This document shows, one piece after another, positions 18,749-26,448 of a stretch of DNA of 64,000 nt. Made by a program: the position numbers and the translations under genes. The stretch spans positions 1 through 64,000 of the forward strand of contig NZ_WFLJ01000009.1 in assembly GCF_009208735.1 (NCBI RefSeq), written 5' to 3'. Below the pieces are notes generated by a model. It did not search any database, was not told the DNA's origin, and saw nothing but the letters and a program-made list of their open reading frames with translations. The first letter of the stretch is position 1; each line of letters begins with the position of its first letter. Origin of the DNA: Janthinobacterium rivuli. GTDB lineage: Bacteria; Pseudomonadota; Gammaproteobacteria; Burkholderiales; Burkholderiaceae_D.

Positions 18749-19987
18749 TTACTGATGCCCCAACGCGTGCGCAATCATTTTTCGCTTCAGGGCCGGCAAT
18801 TTATCCAGCAAGTTTAATCCCAAATTGCGAACCACGCGCAACGGCTCCAGATCGGCGCCGAACAAACGCGCCAGGCCATCGGTCGCCAGCTGCATCAGCA
18901 GCACGTCTTCCTTGCGCGCGCGGGCATAGCGGGCCAGCACGCGTTCGTCGCCGATACCGCGGTGCGCTTCGCGTTCGCTGATCGTCTTGACCAGCTGCGC
19001 CACGTCGGCAAAGCCCAGGTTCATGCCGTGGCCGGCCATCGGGTGCACCACGTGGGCGGCGTCGCCTACCAGGGCCACGCGCGGCGCCACCATGGCGTGC
19101 GGACGCATCAGGGTCAGCGGAAACGCGCGCACCAGCTCCGGCTGCAGCGGCGTGAGCTTACCCAGCTTGTCGTGGCAGTAGGCGGCCAGGCGCGCGGCCA
19201 GCGCGTCGGCCGATTCGGACATGAGGGTGTCGGCCAGCGCATCGGGCGCCGACCAGACGAGGGAAACCCGGTCGCCCGGCAGCGGCAGCAGCGCGACGAT
19301 GCCTTCGCTGCCCGTAAACCACTGGTGGGCCGCGCCATGGTGCGGCTTTTCGCAGGCGAAGTTGCTGACCACGCCGCGCTGGCCATAGGCGCGGTAATCG
19401 AGGCCGATGTCGCACTGGCCCCGCACCCACGACTGGGCGCCGTCCGCGCCCACTACCAATGCGCAAGTGATGGTGTCCTCGCCATCGAGGTGCACGATGG
19501 CCGAGTCGTCCGTCCATTCCAGGCGGCTGGCGCGGCCCTGCACCACGTTGACGTTCGGCGCGAATTTCAGGGCGGCGTCCAGCGCCTGGCCCAGGTTGCG
19601 GTCCTCGATGATCCACGCCAGCGTGCCCACATGGGCGCCGTAGGCGTCGAAACCGAGTCCGCCCGCCTGCGCGCCGTCGCCGTTGACCAGCATGGCGTCG
19701 ACGGGCGCCACCCTGTCGGCCTCCAGGGCGCCCCACACCTTCAGCGACGACAGCAGCTGGTGCGCCGTGTGATTGAGCGCATACACGCGCACGTCCCAGC
19801 TGGCTTCGACCGGCTTGGCGACGGAAGCGGTTGTGGGTGGACTCACCGGGGATAACAGGGTGACGCTTTGTCCTGCCTGGGCAAACGCCAGCGCCGTGGT
19901 TTTCGCGATGGCGCCGTTGCCGACGATGCAAACGTCGCTGTGGCTATGCATGAAGCGCCGCATGGTAGGGGGAGTGGGACTGTTCAT
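18749..19987 (-). CDS. UbiH/VisC-family FAD-dependent hydroxylase
   Basis: The 412-residue flavoprotein belongs to the UbiH/UbiF/COQ6 group that hydroxylates the ubiquinone ring. The ADP-binding beta-alpha-beta unit is CIVGNGAIAKTTALAFAQAG near residues 19-38; the third glycine of GxGxxG is replaced by Ala. The DG-type motif VVGADGAQSWVRG and the FAD ribityl motif GDAAHVVHPMAGHGMNLGFADV follow. Which ring position it modifies is uncertain. The start is doubtful: TATAAT (19994-19999, minus) lies just before the ATG, so ATG 19963 or 19951 could be used. dsbC follows 159 bases downstream, a pairing frequent in betaproteobacteria. Confidence 0.88.
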   Translation of the reverse strand: MNSPTPPTMRRFMHSHSDVCIVGNGAIAKTTALAFAQAGQSVTLLSPVSPPTTASVAKPVEASWDVRVYALNHTAHQLLSSLKVWGALEADRVAPVDAMLVNGDGAQAGGLGFDAYGAHVGTLAWIIEDRNLGQALDAALKFAPNVNVVQGRASRLEWTDDSAIVHLDGEDTITCALVVGADGAQSWVRGQCDIGLDYRAYGQRGVVSNFACEKPHHGAAHQWFTGSEGIVALLPLPGDRVSLVWSAPDALADTLMSESADALAARLAAYCHDKLGKLTPLQPELVRAFPLTLMRPHAMVAPRVALVGDAAHVVHPMAGHGMNLGFADVAQLVKTISEREAHRGIGDERVLARYARARKEDVLLMQLATDGLARLFGADLEPLRVVRNLGLNLLDKLPALKRKMIAHALGHQ

Positions 19988-20053
19988 GCGGCCATTATAG
20001 CGTTTGCCCCACCCTTTTCAGATAGTCCGGAAGTACTGGACGCGTGCCCCAGA

Positions 20054-20983
20054 TCAAGCGGCGCCATGAAATACGGGCAACACGTGGTCCGCGATCTCCT
20101 GCAAGGTCTCGGCCAGCGGACGGCGGTTCTGCCGCAGTTGCAAGCCGATGTGCCGCACGCCGGCGTCGCGCATGGCCGTCAACTCGGCGATCAGGCCGTC
20201 GCGCCCCGTGCGAGCGCCGAAGCGGAAACGCTGCAGCGGCAAGTGCGGATCGTCATCCAGGTCCAGGTGGATGAAGCTGACGTAAGGTTTATCTTCCCCG
20301 GCCACGGCGCGCCATTGCGCCGCGCGCCGCGCATGGTCATCCGGCGTGCCCGGATAGGCGAGCCAGCCGTCCATCTGCGCGCCGATCCACGCGGGCGACT
20401 GCTGCGCCAGCCCCGCCACCAGCAACGGCAAGGGCGCGGCCGGCTTGGGCAGCAGGCGGATGCCGGGCGGCAGGCGTATATCTCCCCAGTCGCGCAGCAT
20501 GGCCACCTGCTCGCGGAAGGCGGCGCCGCGCTGCTCGAAGTCGCGGCCAAAGACGGGATACTCGACGGGCCGGTCGCCGCTGGCCACGCCCAGCAGCAAA
20601 CGTCCGCCGCTCAGCTGATCGACGCTGGCCGCCGCCTTCAAGGTCAATACGGGTTCGCGCAGCGGCAGCACCACGGCGGCCGTGCCCAGCAGGATGTGCT
20701 CCGTGATGCCAGCCAGGTAGCCAAGATAGGTAAACACCTCGAAGACCTGGGCCGCGTCGCCGAATGACGGGTCGTACAAAGGCACGTCGCGCAGCCACAG
20801 GGCGCGGAAACCCAGGCGGTCGGCCAGCTTGGCCAGCGCCGCGTGCTGTTGCAGGTCCGGTTCACCCGGCACGCGGCCGGACGCCCCATTCGCCTGGCGT
20901 CCCGCGGACGACCAGTCATTATCGAGCGGCAGTTCCAGCCCGATGCTGAAACCGCCCTGCCCGAGCTTCGTCATGGCATCCAT
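20054..20983 (-). CDS. LLM-class flavin-dependent oxidoreductase
   Basis: A 309-residue luciferase-like monooxygenase of the F420/FMN TIM-barrel class. Characteristic segments are FSIGLELPLDND at the N-terminus, FRALWLRDVPLYDPSFGD, EHILLGTAAVVLPLREPVLTLKAAASVDQLSGGRLLLGVASGDRP split over the central barrel, and LLVAGLAQQSPAWIG. These enzymes reduce or oxygenate small organic compounds with reduced flavin. The substrate is unknown. Its ATG lies one base beyond the aldo/keto reductase stop, so the two are cotranscribed; a joint carbonyl-detoxifying or degradative role is an inference. Confidence 0.88.
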   Translation of the reverse strand: MDAMTKLGQGGFSIGLELPLDNDWSSAGRQANGASGRVPGEPDLQQHAALAKLADRLGFRALWLRDVPLYDPSFGDAAQVFEVFTYLGYLAGITEHILLGTAAVVLPLREPVLTLKAAASVDQLSGGRLLLGVASGDRPVEYPVFGRDFEQRGAAFREQVAMLRDWGDIRLPPGIRLLPKPAAPLPLLVAGLAQQSPAWIGAQMDGWLAYPGTPDDHARRAAQWRAVAGEDKPYVSFIHLDLDDDPHLPLQRFRFGARTGRDGLIAELTAMRDAGVRHIGLQLRQNRRPLAETLQEIADHVLPVFHGAA

Positions 20984-20984
20984 G

Positions 20985-21809
20985 TCAGTCCCACTGCGGC
21001 GCCAGGCCGTCCGGGTTGGCCAGACGTTCGCCCCGCTCCAGGGTCGCCATCTGCGCCATCTCGTCCGGCGACAGGGTGATGCGCTGGAAATGCAGGTTCG
21101 CTTCCAGGTTGGCGCGTTTGGTGGACGACGGGATCACGGCAAAGCCCTGCTGCAGCGACCAGCTCAAGGCCACCTGCGCCGGCGTCACGCCGTGCTTCGC
21201 GGCGATGGCGGCGATGGCGGGATCGGCCACCACCTTGCCATACGCGAGCGGCATGTAGGCCGTGATGTGGATGCCCTGGCTGCGCGCGAATTCGATGACG
21301 GTGCGGTTTTGCAGGAAGGGGTGGATCTCGACCTGCTGCGTGGCGATTTCCGCCGCTCCCACCGTGTCGATGGCTTGCCGCAGCTGCGCATTCGTGAAAT
21401 TCGATACGCCGATGGCCCTGGTCAGCCCCTGCGCCTTGGCCTCCGCCAGCGCCGCCATGTAGTCGGCCACGGGAATGGCGTCCTGCGGCGACGGCCAGTG
21501 GATCAGGGTCAGGTCCAGCTGCTCCAGCTGCAGCTTGCGCAGGCTGTCCTTCAGGCTGGGAATCAGTTTGTCGCGCTGCAGGTTGTCGATCCATATCTTG
21601 GTGGTGACGAACAGGTCCTCGCGCGGGACGGGGCTGGCGGCAATCGCCTGGCCCACTTCGGCTTCATTGCCGTAGATTTGCGCCGTATCGATATGGCGGT
21701 AGCCGACGTCGAGGCCCGTGGTGACGGAATCGATGACGACCTGGCCCTGCAAACGGAAAGTGCCCAGGCCGATTTCAGGGATGGCGGTGCGATTTGTGGT
21801 GGCGTTCAT
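20985..21809 (-). CDS. dkgB: aldo/keto reductase (DkgB-like)
   Basis: The 274-residue NADPH-dependent reductase is of the small 2,5-diketo-D-gluconate reductase type. The catalytic tetrad is visible: Asp in [13 protein letters not shown], Tyr in the same segment, Lys in VTTKIWIDN and His in LTLIHWPSP. The cofactor loop [14 protein letters not shown] is present near the C-terminus. E. coli DkgB reduces methylglyoxal and diketogluconate; broad aldehyde reduction is likely here. It is the first gene of a two-gene operon with the LLM enzyme. Assignment to DkgB rather than another small AKR rests on overall resemblance. Confidence 0.88.
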   Translation of the reverse strand: MNATTNRTAIPEIGLGTFRLQGQVVIDSVTTGLDVGYRHIDTAQIYGNEAEVGQAIAASPVPREDLFVTTKIWIDNLQRDKLIPSLKDSLRKLQLEQLDLTLIHWPSPQDAIPVADYMAALAEAKAQGLTRAIGVSNFTNAQLRQAIDTVGAAEIATQQVEIHPFLQNRTVIEFARSQGIHITAYMPLAYGKVVADPAIAAIAAKHGVTPAQVALSWSLQQGFAVIPSSTKRANLEANLHFQRITLSPDEMAQMATLERGERLANPDGLAPQWD

Positions 21810-21957
21810 GCGGTAATCCTCTCAAGTCAATGTCGATGGCCACACTATGCGCCCATCCTTTGTTGAGAAAAATACCGTTTACCTCAAATCATATTTGACT
21901 ACCGAGCAAATAATGCAAGGCCGATCCGGGAAATGCAGGAAAAATCGCAGCCGGCTC

Positions 21958-21985
21958 TTGCATTCGCGTTTTGGTCTGCTATAAT
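21958..21985 (+). promoter_or_regulatory. promoter of tRNA-Phe copy 1
   Basis: TTGCAT (21958-21963) and TATAAT (21980-21985) are separated by 16 bases and end 10 bases before the tRNA. The segment from CTGCTATAATTCGCC onward is shared with the second tRNA-Phe locus. Confidence 0.8.
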
Positions 21986-21995
21986 TCGCCACCTT

Positions 21996-22071
21996 GGCCT
22001 GGTAGCTCAGTCGGTAGAGCAGAGGATTGAAAATCCTTGTGTCGGTGGTTCGATTCCGCCCCGGGCCACCA
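21996..22071 (+). tRNA. tRNA-Phe (GAA), copy 1
   Basis: A complete 76-base cloverleaf with encoded CCA. The acceptor stem pairs GGCCTGG with CCGGGCC, the D arm is GCTC...GAGC, the anticodon loop is TTGAAAA with anticodon GAA, and the T arm contains GGTTCGATTCC. It is followed by a strong terminator. The sequence is identical to the copy at 31864-31939. Confidence 0.98.
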
Positions 22072-22089
22072 AGAATTTGTTTTACGTTC

Positions 22090-22117
22090 AAAAACGCCAC
22101 CTTCGGGTGGCGTTTTT
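22090..22117 (+). terminator. terminator after tRNA-Phe copy 1
   Basis: ACGCCACC (22094-22101), tetraloop TTCG and GGTGGCGT (22106-22113) form an 8-bp stem flanked by a run of A upstream and T downstream. Confidence 0.93.
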
Positions 22118-22142
22118 GTTTGCGCAGCATTGTGTTACACAC

Positions 22143-22166
22143 AAAAACGGGCCGTTTCCGGCCCGT
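22143..22166 (-). terminator. terminator after the DUF2058 gene
   Basis: On the minus strand ACGGGCC, a six-base loop and GGCCCGT are followed by five T residues. It lies 43 bases beyond the DUF2058 stop and faces the tRNA-Phe terminator. Confidence 0.85.
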
Positions 22167-22209
22167 CCGCTCCCCTCATCGGCGCACTTGGCGCCGGGCA
22201 ATCACTCTA

Positions 22210-22749
22210 TTACCACATCAAGTCATCCGGAATCTGGAACGCCGCATACGGATCGTCCTCATCCACTTGCGTGCTGGCCTGTTTCACGCGCACGACGATG
22301 GCCGGATCGCGTTCGGCGATCTTGTCGGCGATGATGCGCGGCACCAGTTCCACCGCGCCGCCCAGGCAGATGATGACCAGGCGGCCCGCCACCAGGTGGG
22401 CTTGCACGGCGGCCGTCACGTAGATGCGCTCGATCTTGTTATTAAATGTAAAGTTGTACGGCACGTCGCCGTTGTTGCCCTTGCTCTGGCGGTTCCTTTG
22501 CACCATTTGCGCGATCTGCGCCACGATGGCCTTCTGGTTGGCGGCCGCGTCGCGCTGGGCGTTCAGTTCACGCGCGCGTTCCGCGTTCTTGCGCTGGGTC
22601 TCGAGCGCGGCCAGGCGCACCTCGTCGACACTTTGCGTGCCGCTCTTGCGCTCGTCCTTTTTCTGCTTGCTCTTGTCCTGGTTGGCCAGCTTGACCTTCT
22701 TCTTGTCGACCAGGCCGGCCTTTAAAAACTGCTCTTGCAACGAGACCAT
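22210..22749 (-). CDS. DUF2058 family protein (YaiL-like)
   Basis: The 179-residue protein is a DUF2058 member, related to E. coli YaiL, sometimes named nucleoprotein/polynucleotide-associated enzyme. Residues 1-90 are a highly charged, probably coiled-coil segment rich in Lys, Gln and Arg (LVDKKKVKLANQDKSKQKK, ETQRKNAERARELNAQRDAA). Residues 90-179 form a compact domain (YNFTFNNKIERIYVTAAVQ). The start MVSLQEQFLKAG at 22749 is the family's usual start; the longer frame has no support. The function of the family is not established. It is a single gene with its own terminator. Confidence 0.88.
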   Translation of the reverse strand: MVSLQEQFLKAGLVDKKKVKLANQDKSKQKKDERKSGTQSVDEVRLAALETQRKNAERARELNAQRDAAANQKAIVAQIAQMVQRNRQSKGNNGDVPYNFTFNNKIERIYVTAAVQAHLVAGRLVIICLGGAVELVPRIIADKIAERDPAIVVRVKQASTQVDEDDPYAAFQIPDDLMW

Positions 22750-23014
22750 AACTACTCCGTATTGAGGGTGCGCCGGCCAAGACAGCGGCATCGGCCGGTG
22801 GAAAGACGCTAGCATAGCAAAAAACAGGGGCGCCGCCGCCGCAAGATGGCTGCCCGGGCCGGCCGGCGAGCATCCAACGCCCGCCAGTAACAAAAAGACA
22901 CACTCGCGTGGAAATTTTGTTGATAAATGTCATATAGTTAGTTACGTTCTGCATATCGGCTTCGCTGCCGGTTGCATGCCCCCCTTCCACTGACTGCGTC
23001 TACAAGGATTTGCC

Positions 23015-23320
23015 ATGAAACAATTAATCGCCCTCTGCATCGCCGCCGCGTTTGCCAGCACCGCCTTTGCCGCCGCACCGGAAGCGGCGCCCGTCGCCAA
23101 GACGGCGCAACAGTCAAAAATGACCACCTGCAATGCGGACGCCGCCGGCAAGAAAGGCGATGAGCGCAAGGCCTTCATGAAGGAATGCCTGAGCGCCAAG
23201 CCGGCACCGGCGATGACGCAGCAAAACAAAATGAAGGCCTGCAATGCCGACGCCAAGGACATGAAGGGCGACGCCCGCAAGGCCTTCATGAAGGAATGCC
23301 TGAGCGCGCCAAAGAAATAA
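23015..23320 (+). CDS. psiF: PsiF repeat protein
   Basis: A 101-residue secreted protein with signal peptide 1-20 (cleavage after AFA) and two PsiF repeats. Each has the pattern KM..CNADA...KGD.RKAFMKECLS, at about residues 36-61 and 71-98, with two cysteines per repeat that could form a disulfide hairpin. psiF of E. coli is a phosphate-starvation gene of unknown biochemical function. A single half-site resembling a Pho box, TGTCATA, is at 22928-22934, but a second half is not convincing. A strong terminator follows. Confidence 0.9.
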   Translation: MKQLIALCIAAAFASTAFAAAPEAAPVAKTAQQSKMTTCNADAAGKKGDERKAFMKECLSAKPAPAMTQQNKMKACNADAKDMKGDARKAFMKECLSAPKK

Positions 23321-23343
23321 GCGCCTCGCCTGCCCGCCCCACA

Positions 23344-23370
23344 ACGCCAGCGTCACGCTGGCGTTTTTTT
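23344..23370 (+). terminator. terminator after psiF
   Basis: AACGCCAGCG, loop TCA and CGCTGGCGTT form a perfect 10-bp stem followed by a run of seven T residues. The T run overlaps the end of the convergent amidotransferase pseudogene at 23370. Confidence 0.95.
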
Positions 23371-24088
23371 CACGGCGAGGCGTACGCCTGCATGAGCCGG
23401 TCAAGGAAAACAAACAGCTTGTCGTTCATGGCGTGCCAGTCGTGTGTGCGCAGGACCGCCGGCGGCTGCACGAAGCGGTGCGACTCCAGCGCGGCCAGTT
23501 CGGCTTCCGATGCGGCGATCAGCCGTTCGACCACCTCCGGCGTGAACTCCATATGGCACTGGAAGCCGTACACCAGATTGCCGTATTCGATGATCTGGCG
23601 GGGCAGCCTTCGCTATAGGCGATGACCTTCGCGCCGTCAGTCAGGCCCGGCATATCGCTATGCCAATGCCCCGTTTCCACGACATCGCCGAAGTGGGCGA
23701 ACTTGTCGTTCGCCCGTCCTTCCGCCGTCAGCATGACGGGGAACTTGCCGATCTCCTTTTCAGGGCTGTGTGCATGGCGCGCTCCCAGGGCTGCGCCTAT
23801 CAGTTGCGCCCCCAGGCAGACGCCGACGACCGCCTTGCCCGCCGCGGCACATGCGGCAATCAGGGCCTGTTCGGCGGCGGCGTCGAAATGCGGACATTCC
23901 TCGCGCGTCGTCGACGGCGACTGCGGCCCGCCCATGACCACCAGCAGGTCGATGTCCGCGATGGAACGGGGCAGCGGCTCATGGGCATGGACGCGGGAAT
24001 ATGTGGCCGCGTAGCCGCGCTCGCGCACCCATGTCTCATAAGCGCCCGGCGCCTCGAACGCTTCATGCACGATGAAATGGACTTTCAT
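23370..24088 (-). pseudogene. class I glutamine amidotransferase, frameshifted
   Basis: The reading frame starting at 24088 encodes a GuaA-type amidotransferase with the nucleophile Cys in GVCLGAQLIGAALGA, but after CP near residue 161 it continues in the wrong frame to a stop at 23519. The true continuation (RQIIEYGNLVYGFQCHMEF with the catalytic His and Glu, ending at 23370) lies in another frame. One additional C in the coding strand, at the G run 23600-23603 on the plus strand, would restore a 239-residue protein. Either the gene is inactivated or the run is one base short in the assembly. A good GGGGG ribosome site precedes it. Confidence 0.88.
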
Positions 24089-24121
24089 GCTGCCCCCTTT
24101 CTGTGACGAGGAATTAAAAAA

Positions 24122-25438
24122 CTAGGGCCGGCCCAGCACCTGGGCCAGCACGCCGGCGAACGCCTGCGCGCCCGCGTCATCCATGCTCGACGCGGTGATC
24201 CGCAATCCCTGCGCCGGGGCCTGCACGCCGAAGGCTTCGCCGCCGCGCACCAGCCAGCCGTGCCGGGCCAGCGCCAGCACGGCCGCCTGGCTGCCGCCCG
24301 GCAGCGGCAGCCACAGGTTCAGGCCATCGGCGGGACCGGCGACGGCCATGCCTTGCGCCGCCAGCGCCGCCGCCAGGATGCCGCGGCGGCGCGCGTAGTC
24401 CTCCCGGGCCAGGGCCACCTGCGCCAGCACTTCGGGCGACGACAGGCAGGCGCTCACGGCATCCTGCAAGAGATGGCTGACCCAGTTCGTGCCGGGCGCC
24501 AGGCGCAGGCGCAGGCGCTGGGCCGTCTGCCCGTCGCTGGCGACAAAGGCCAGGCGCAGGTCGGGGCCGAAGATCTTGGACACCGAACGTATCAGCGCCC
24601 AGCGCCGGGCCGCAGGGGGAATCACATCCTGGTAGCCGGCGACGGACAGCAGCGAGAAATGGTCGTCAACGATGACCAGCACGTGCGGATAGGCGGCCAG
24701 CACCGCGCGCAGCTGATCCGCGCGTGCAGCGCTCAGGCTGCATCCGGTCGGATTGTGCGCGCGCGGCGTCACGATGACGGCTTGCGCGCCTTGCGCCAGC
24801 GCCCGTTCCAGCGCCCCGGTCTGCATGCCCTCGGCATCGACCGCCACGCCAACGGCATGCAGCCCGGCGATGCGCAGCGTGTTGATGCTGCTGACGAAGC
24901 ACGGGTCTTCCACTGCCACCTTGTCGCCCGCGACCAGGTACGCCGCCAGCAGGCGCTCGACCGCATCGACCGCCCCATTCGTCAGGGTGATGTCGTGCTC
25001 TTGCGGGCAATCCCCGGCCAGCCACTGCCGCGCCAGGACTTCCAGCTCCGGGTCCAGCGTGGCCTCGCCATACAGGCGCGGGCGGTAGGGCTTGCGCGCC
25101 AGGGCCGCGCCGGCATCGGGCAGCCAGGCAAGGTTCGGATTGCCGCCGCCCAGGTCGGCCAGCGGCGAGCCGGGCAGCAGGCCTTCCTGCTCGCCGGGAT
25201 CGCGCTGCGCGCGGATGGCCGTGCCCAGGCGTCCTTGCGTGACCGCGATCCCGGCAGTCACCAGGCGCTTGTACGCCAGCGACACGGTATTGCGGTTGAC
25301 GCCCAGGGTCGCGGCCAGGTCGCGCACGGTCGGCAGCGCCTGGCCCGGCAGCAATTCGCCCGCCTGCGTCAGCGCGCGGATGCTGTCGAACAGCTGCGCC
25401 GCGGTTTTCCCCGTCATCTTCACGATAGTCTCAGACAT
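24122..25438 (-). CDS. MocR-family GntR/aminotransferase regulator, PtsJ-like
   Basis: The 438-residue protein joins a GntR winged helix (residues about 8-75; LPTVRDLAATLGVNRNTVSLAYKRL) to an aminotransferase fold I domain. The PLP-binding lysine is in SVSKIFGPDLRL and the phosphate-side HNPTG motif is present (PRAHNPTGCSL). MocR proteins sense PLP or amino acids; the N-terminus TGKTAAQLFDSIR resembles PtsJ, a regulator of pyridoxal kinase in enterobacteria. It is divergent from the YggS/PLPBP gene, 66 bases away, which supports a role in vitamin B6 homeostasis. ATG 25453 is an alternative start; a long upstream extension of the frame overlaps yggS and is rejected. Confidence 0.88.
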   Translation of the reverse strand: MSETIVKMTGKTAAQLFDSIRALTQAGELLPGQALPTVRDLAATLGVNRNTVSLAYKRLVTAGIAVTQGRLGTAIRAQRDPGEQEGLLPGSPLADLGGGNPNLAWLPDAGAALARKPYRPRLYGEATLDPELEVLARQWLAGDCPQEHDITLTNGAVDAVERLLAAYLVAGDKVAVEDPCFVSSINTLRIAGLHAVGVAVDAEGMQTGALERALAQGAQAVIVTPRAHNPTGCSLSAARADQLRAVLAAYPHVLVIVDDHFSLLSVAGYQDVIPPAARRWALIRSVSKIFGPDLRLAFVASDGQTAQRLRLRLAPGTNWVSHLLQDAVSACLSSPEVLAQVALAREDYARRRGILAAALAAQGMAVAGPADGLNLWLPLPGGSQAAVLALARHGWLVRGGEAFGVQAPAQGLRITASSMDDAGAQAFAGVLAQVLGRP

Positions 25439-25504
25439 GATATATTTTGGCATAGGACAATGATACATCAATCCGGCACCCCGTGCCGCCAACAAGGCTG
25501 ACAC

Positions 25505-26311
25505 ATGCACCATGACACTCCCCTGCTCACTCCCACCATGCACGCGCAGCATGGACGCTGGCCGCAAGCCGTATCGGTGGACGACTTCCGCCGCAACCTG
25601 GCGGCGGTGCATGCGCGCATGGCGGCCGCCTGCCAGCGGGTTGGCCGCGATCCGGCCGGTGTGCGCCTGCTGCCCGTCAGCAAGACCAAGCCCGAGGCCA
25701 GCCTGCGCCTGGCCTACGCCGCGGGTTGCCGCATGTTGGGAGAAAACAAGCCGCAGGAAGCGGGCCGCAAGTGGGAAGCGATGACGGACCTGGCCGACCT
25801 GCAATGGTCGGTGATCGGCCATTTGCAGACCAACAAGGCCAAGCTGGTGGCGCGCTTTGCCAGCGAGTTCCAGGCGCTCGACAGCCTACGCGTGGCAGAG
25901 GTGCTGGAACGGCGCCTGCAAGCGCAAGGGCGTGGACTCGATGTGTTCGTGCAAGTGAACACCTCGGGAGAAGCCAGCAAGTACGGCTTGCCGCCGGACG
26001 AGGTGGCCGCCTTCCTGCGCCAGCTGTCCGCCTTCCCGGCGCTGCGGGTGCGCGGACTCATGACATTGGCGCTGCTGTCGGCGGAAGCGGCGCGCGTGCG
26101 CCGCTGCTTCGTGCTGCTGCGCGAACTGCGCGACCGGCTGCGCCAGGATGCCCCGCATGGCATCGGCCTCGACGAACTGTCGATGGGCATGTCCGGCGAT
26201 TATGAAATCGCCATTGAAGAAGGCGCCACCGTCGTGCGGGTCGGCCAGGCCATCTTCGGCGCGCGGGACACGCCGGATAGCCACTACTGGCCCACGGCGC
26301 AAACGGCGTAG
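25505..26311 (+). CDS. YggS-family PLP homeostasis protein
   Basis: The 268-residue protein belongs to the YggS/PLPBP (COG0325) family, a single-domain alanine-racemase-like barrel that binds PLP without known catalysis and buffers free PLP. The PLP lysine is in LLPVSKTKPEASLR, followed by LGENKPQEA, WSVIGHLQTNKAK, VQVNTSGEASKYG and the phosphate-binding DELSMGMSGDYEIAIEEGATVVRVG. It starts close to a divergent MocR regulator. The start is uncertain: ATG 25505 has only a weak AAGG, and ATG 25538 would also fit the family. It carries an extended N-terminus relative to E. coli YggS. Confidence 0.92.
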   Translation: MHHDTPLLTPTMHAQHGRWPQAVSVDDFRRNLAAVHARMAAACQRVGRDPAGVRLLPVSKTKPEASLRLAYAAGCRMLGENKPQEAGRKWEAMTDLADLQWSVIGHLQTNKAKLVARFASEFQALDSLRVAEVLERRLQAQGRGLDVFVQVNTSGEASKYGLPPDEVAAFLRQLSAFPALRVRGLMTLALLSAEAARVRRCFVLLRELRDRLRQDAPHGIGLDELSMGMSGDYEIAIEEGATVVRVGQAIFGARDTPDSHYWPTAQTA

Positions 26312-26448
26312 GCGGCCCGAAGGCCCCGCAGGTGGTCGTGGAGTCAACCATGTCGAATGATCAAGATGACATGCAGAAAGATAGCGCGTAATATTTTTAT
26401 CATACTGCTCAGCTCGACAACACAGCTCCCTGGGGAAAGGACGGCAGC

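Noticed and set aside
22928-22947. Possible Pho box upstream of psiF
   Set aside because: Only one half (TGTCATA) is acceptable; the second half at the expected 11-bp spacing does not match.
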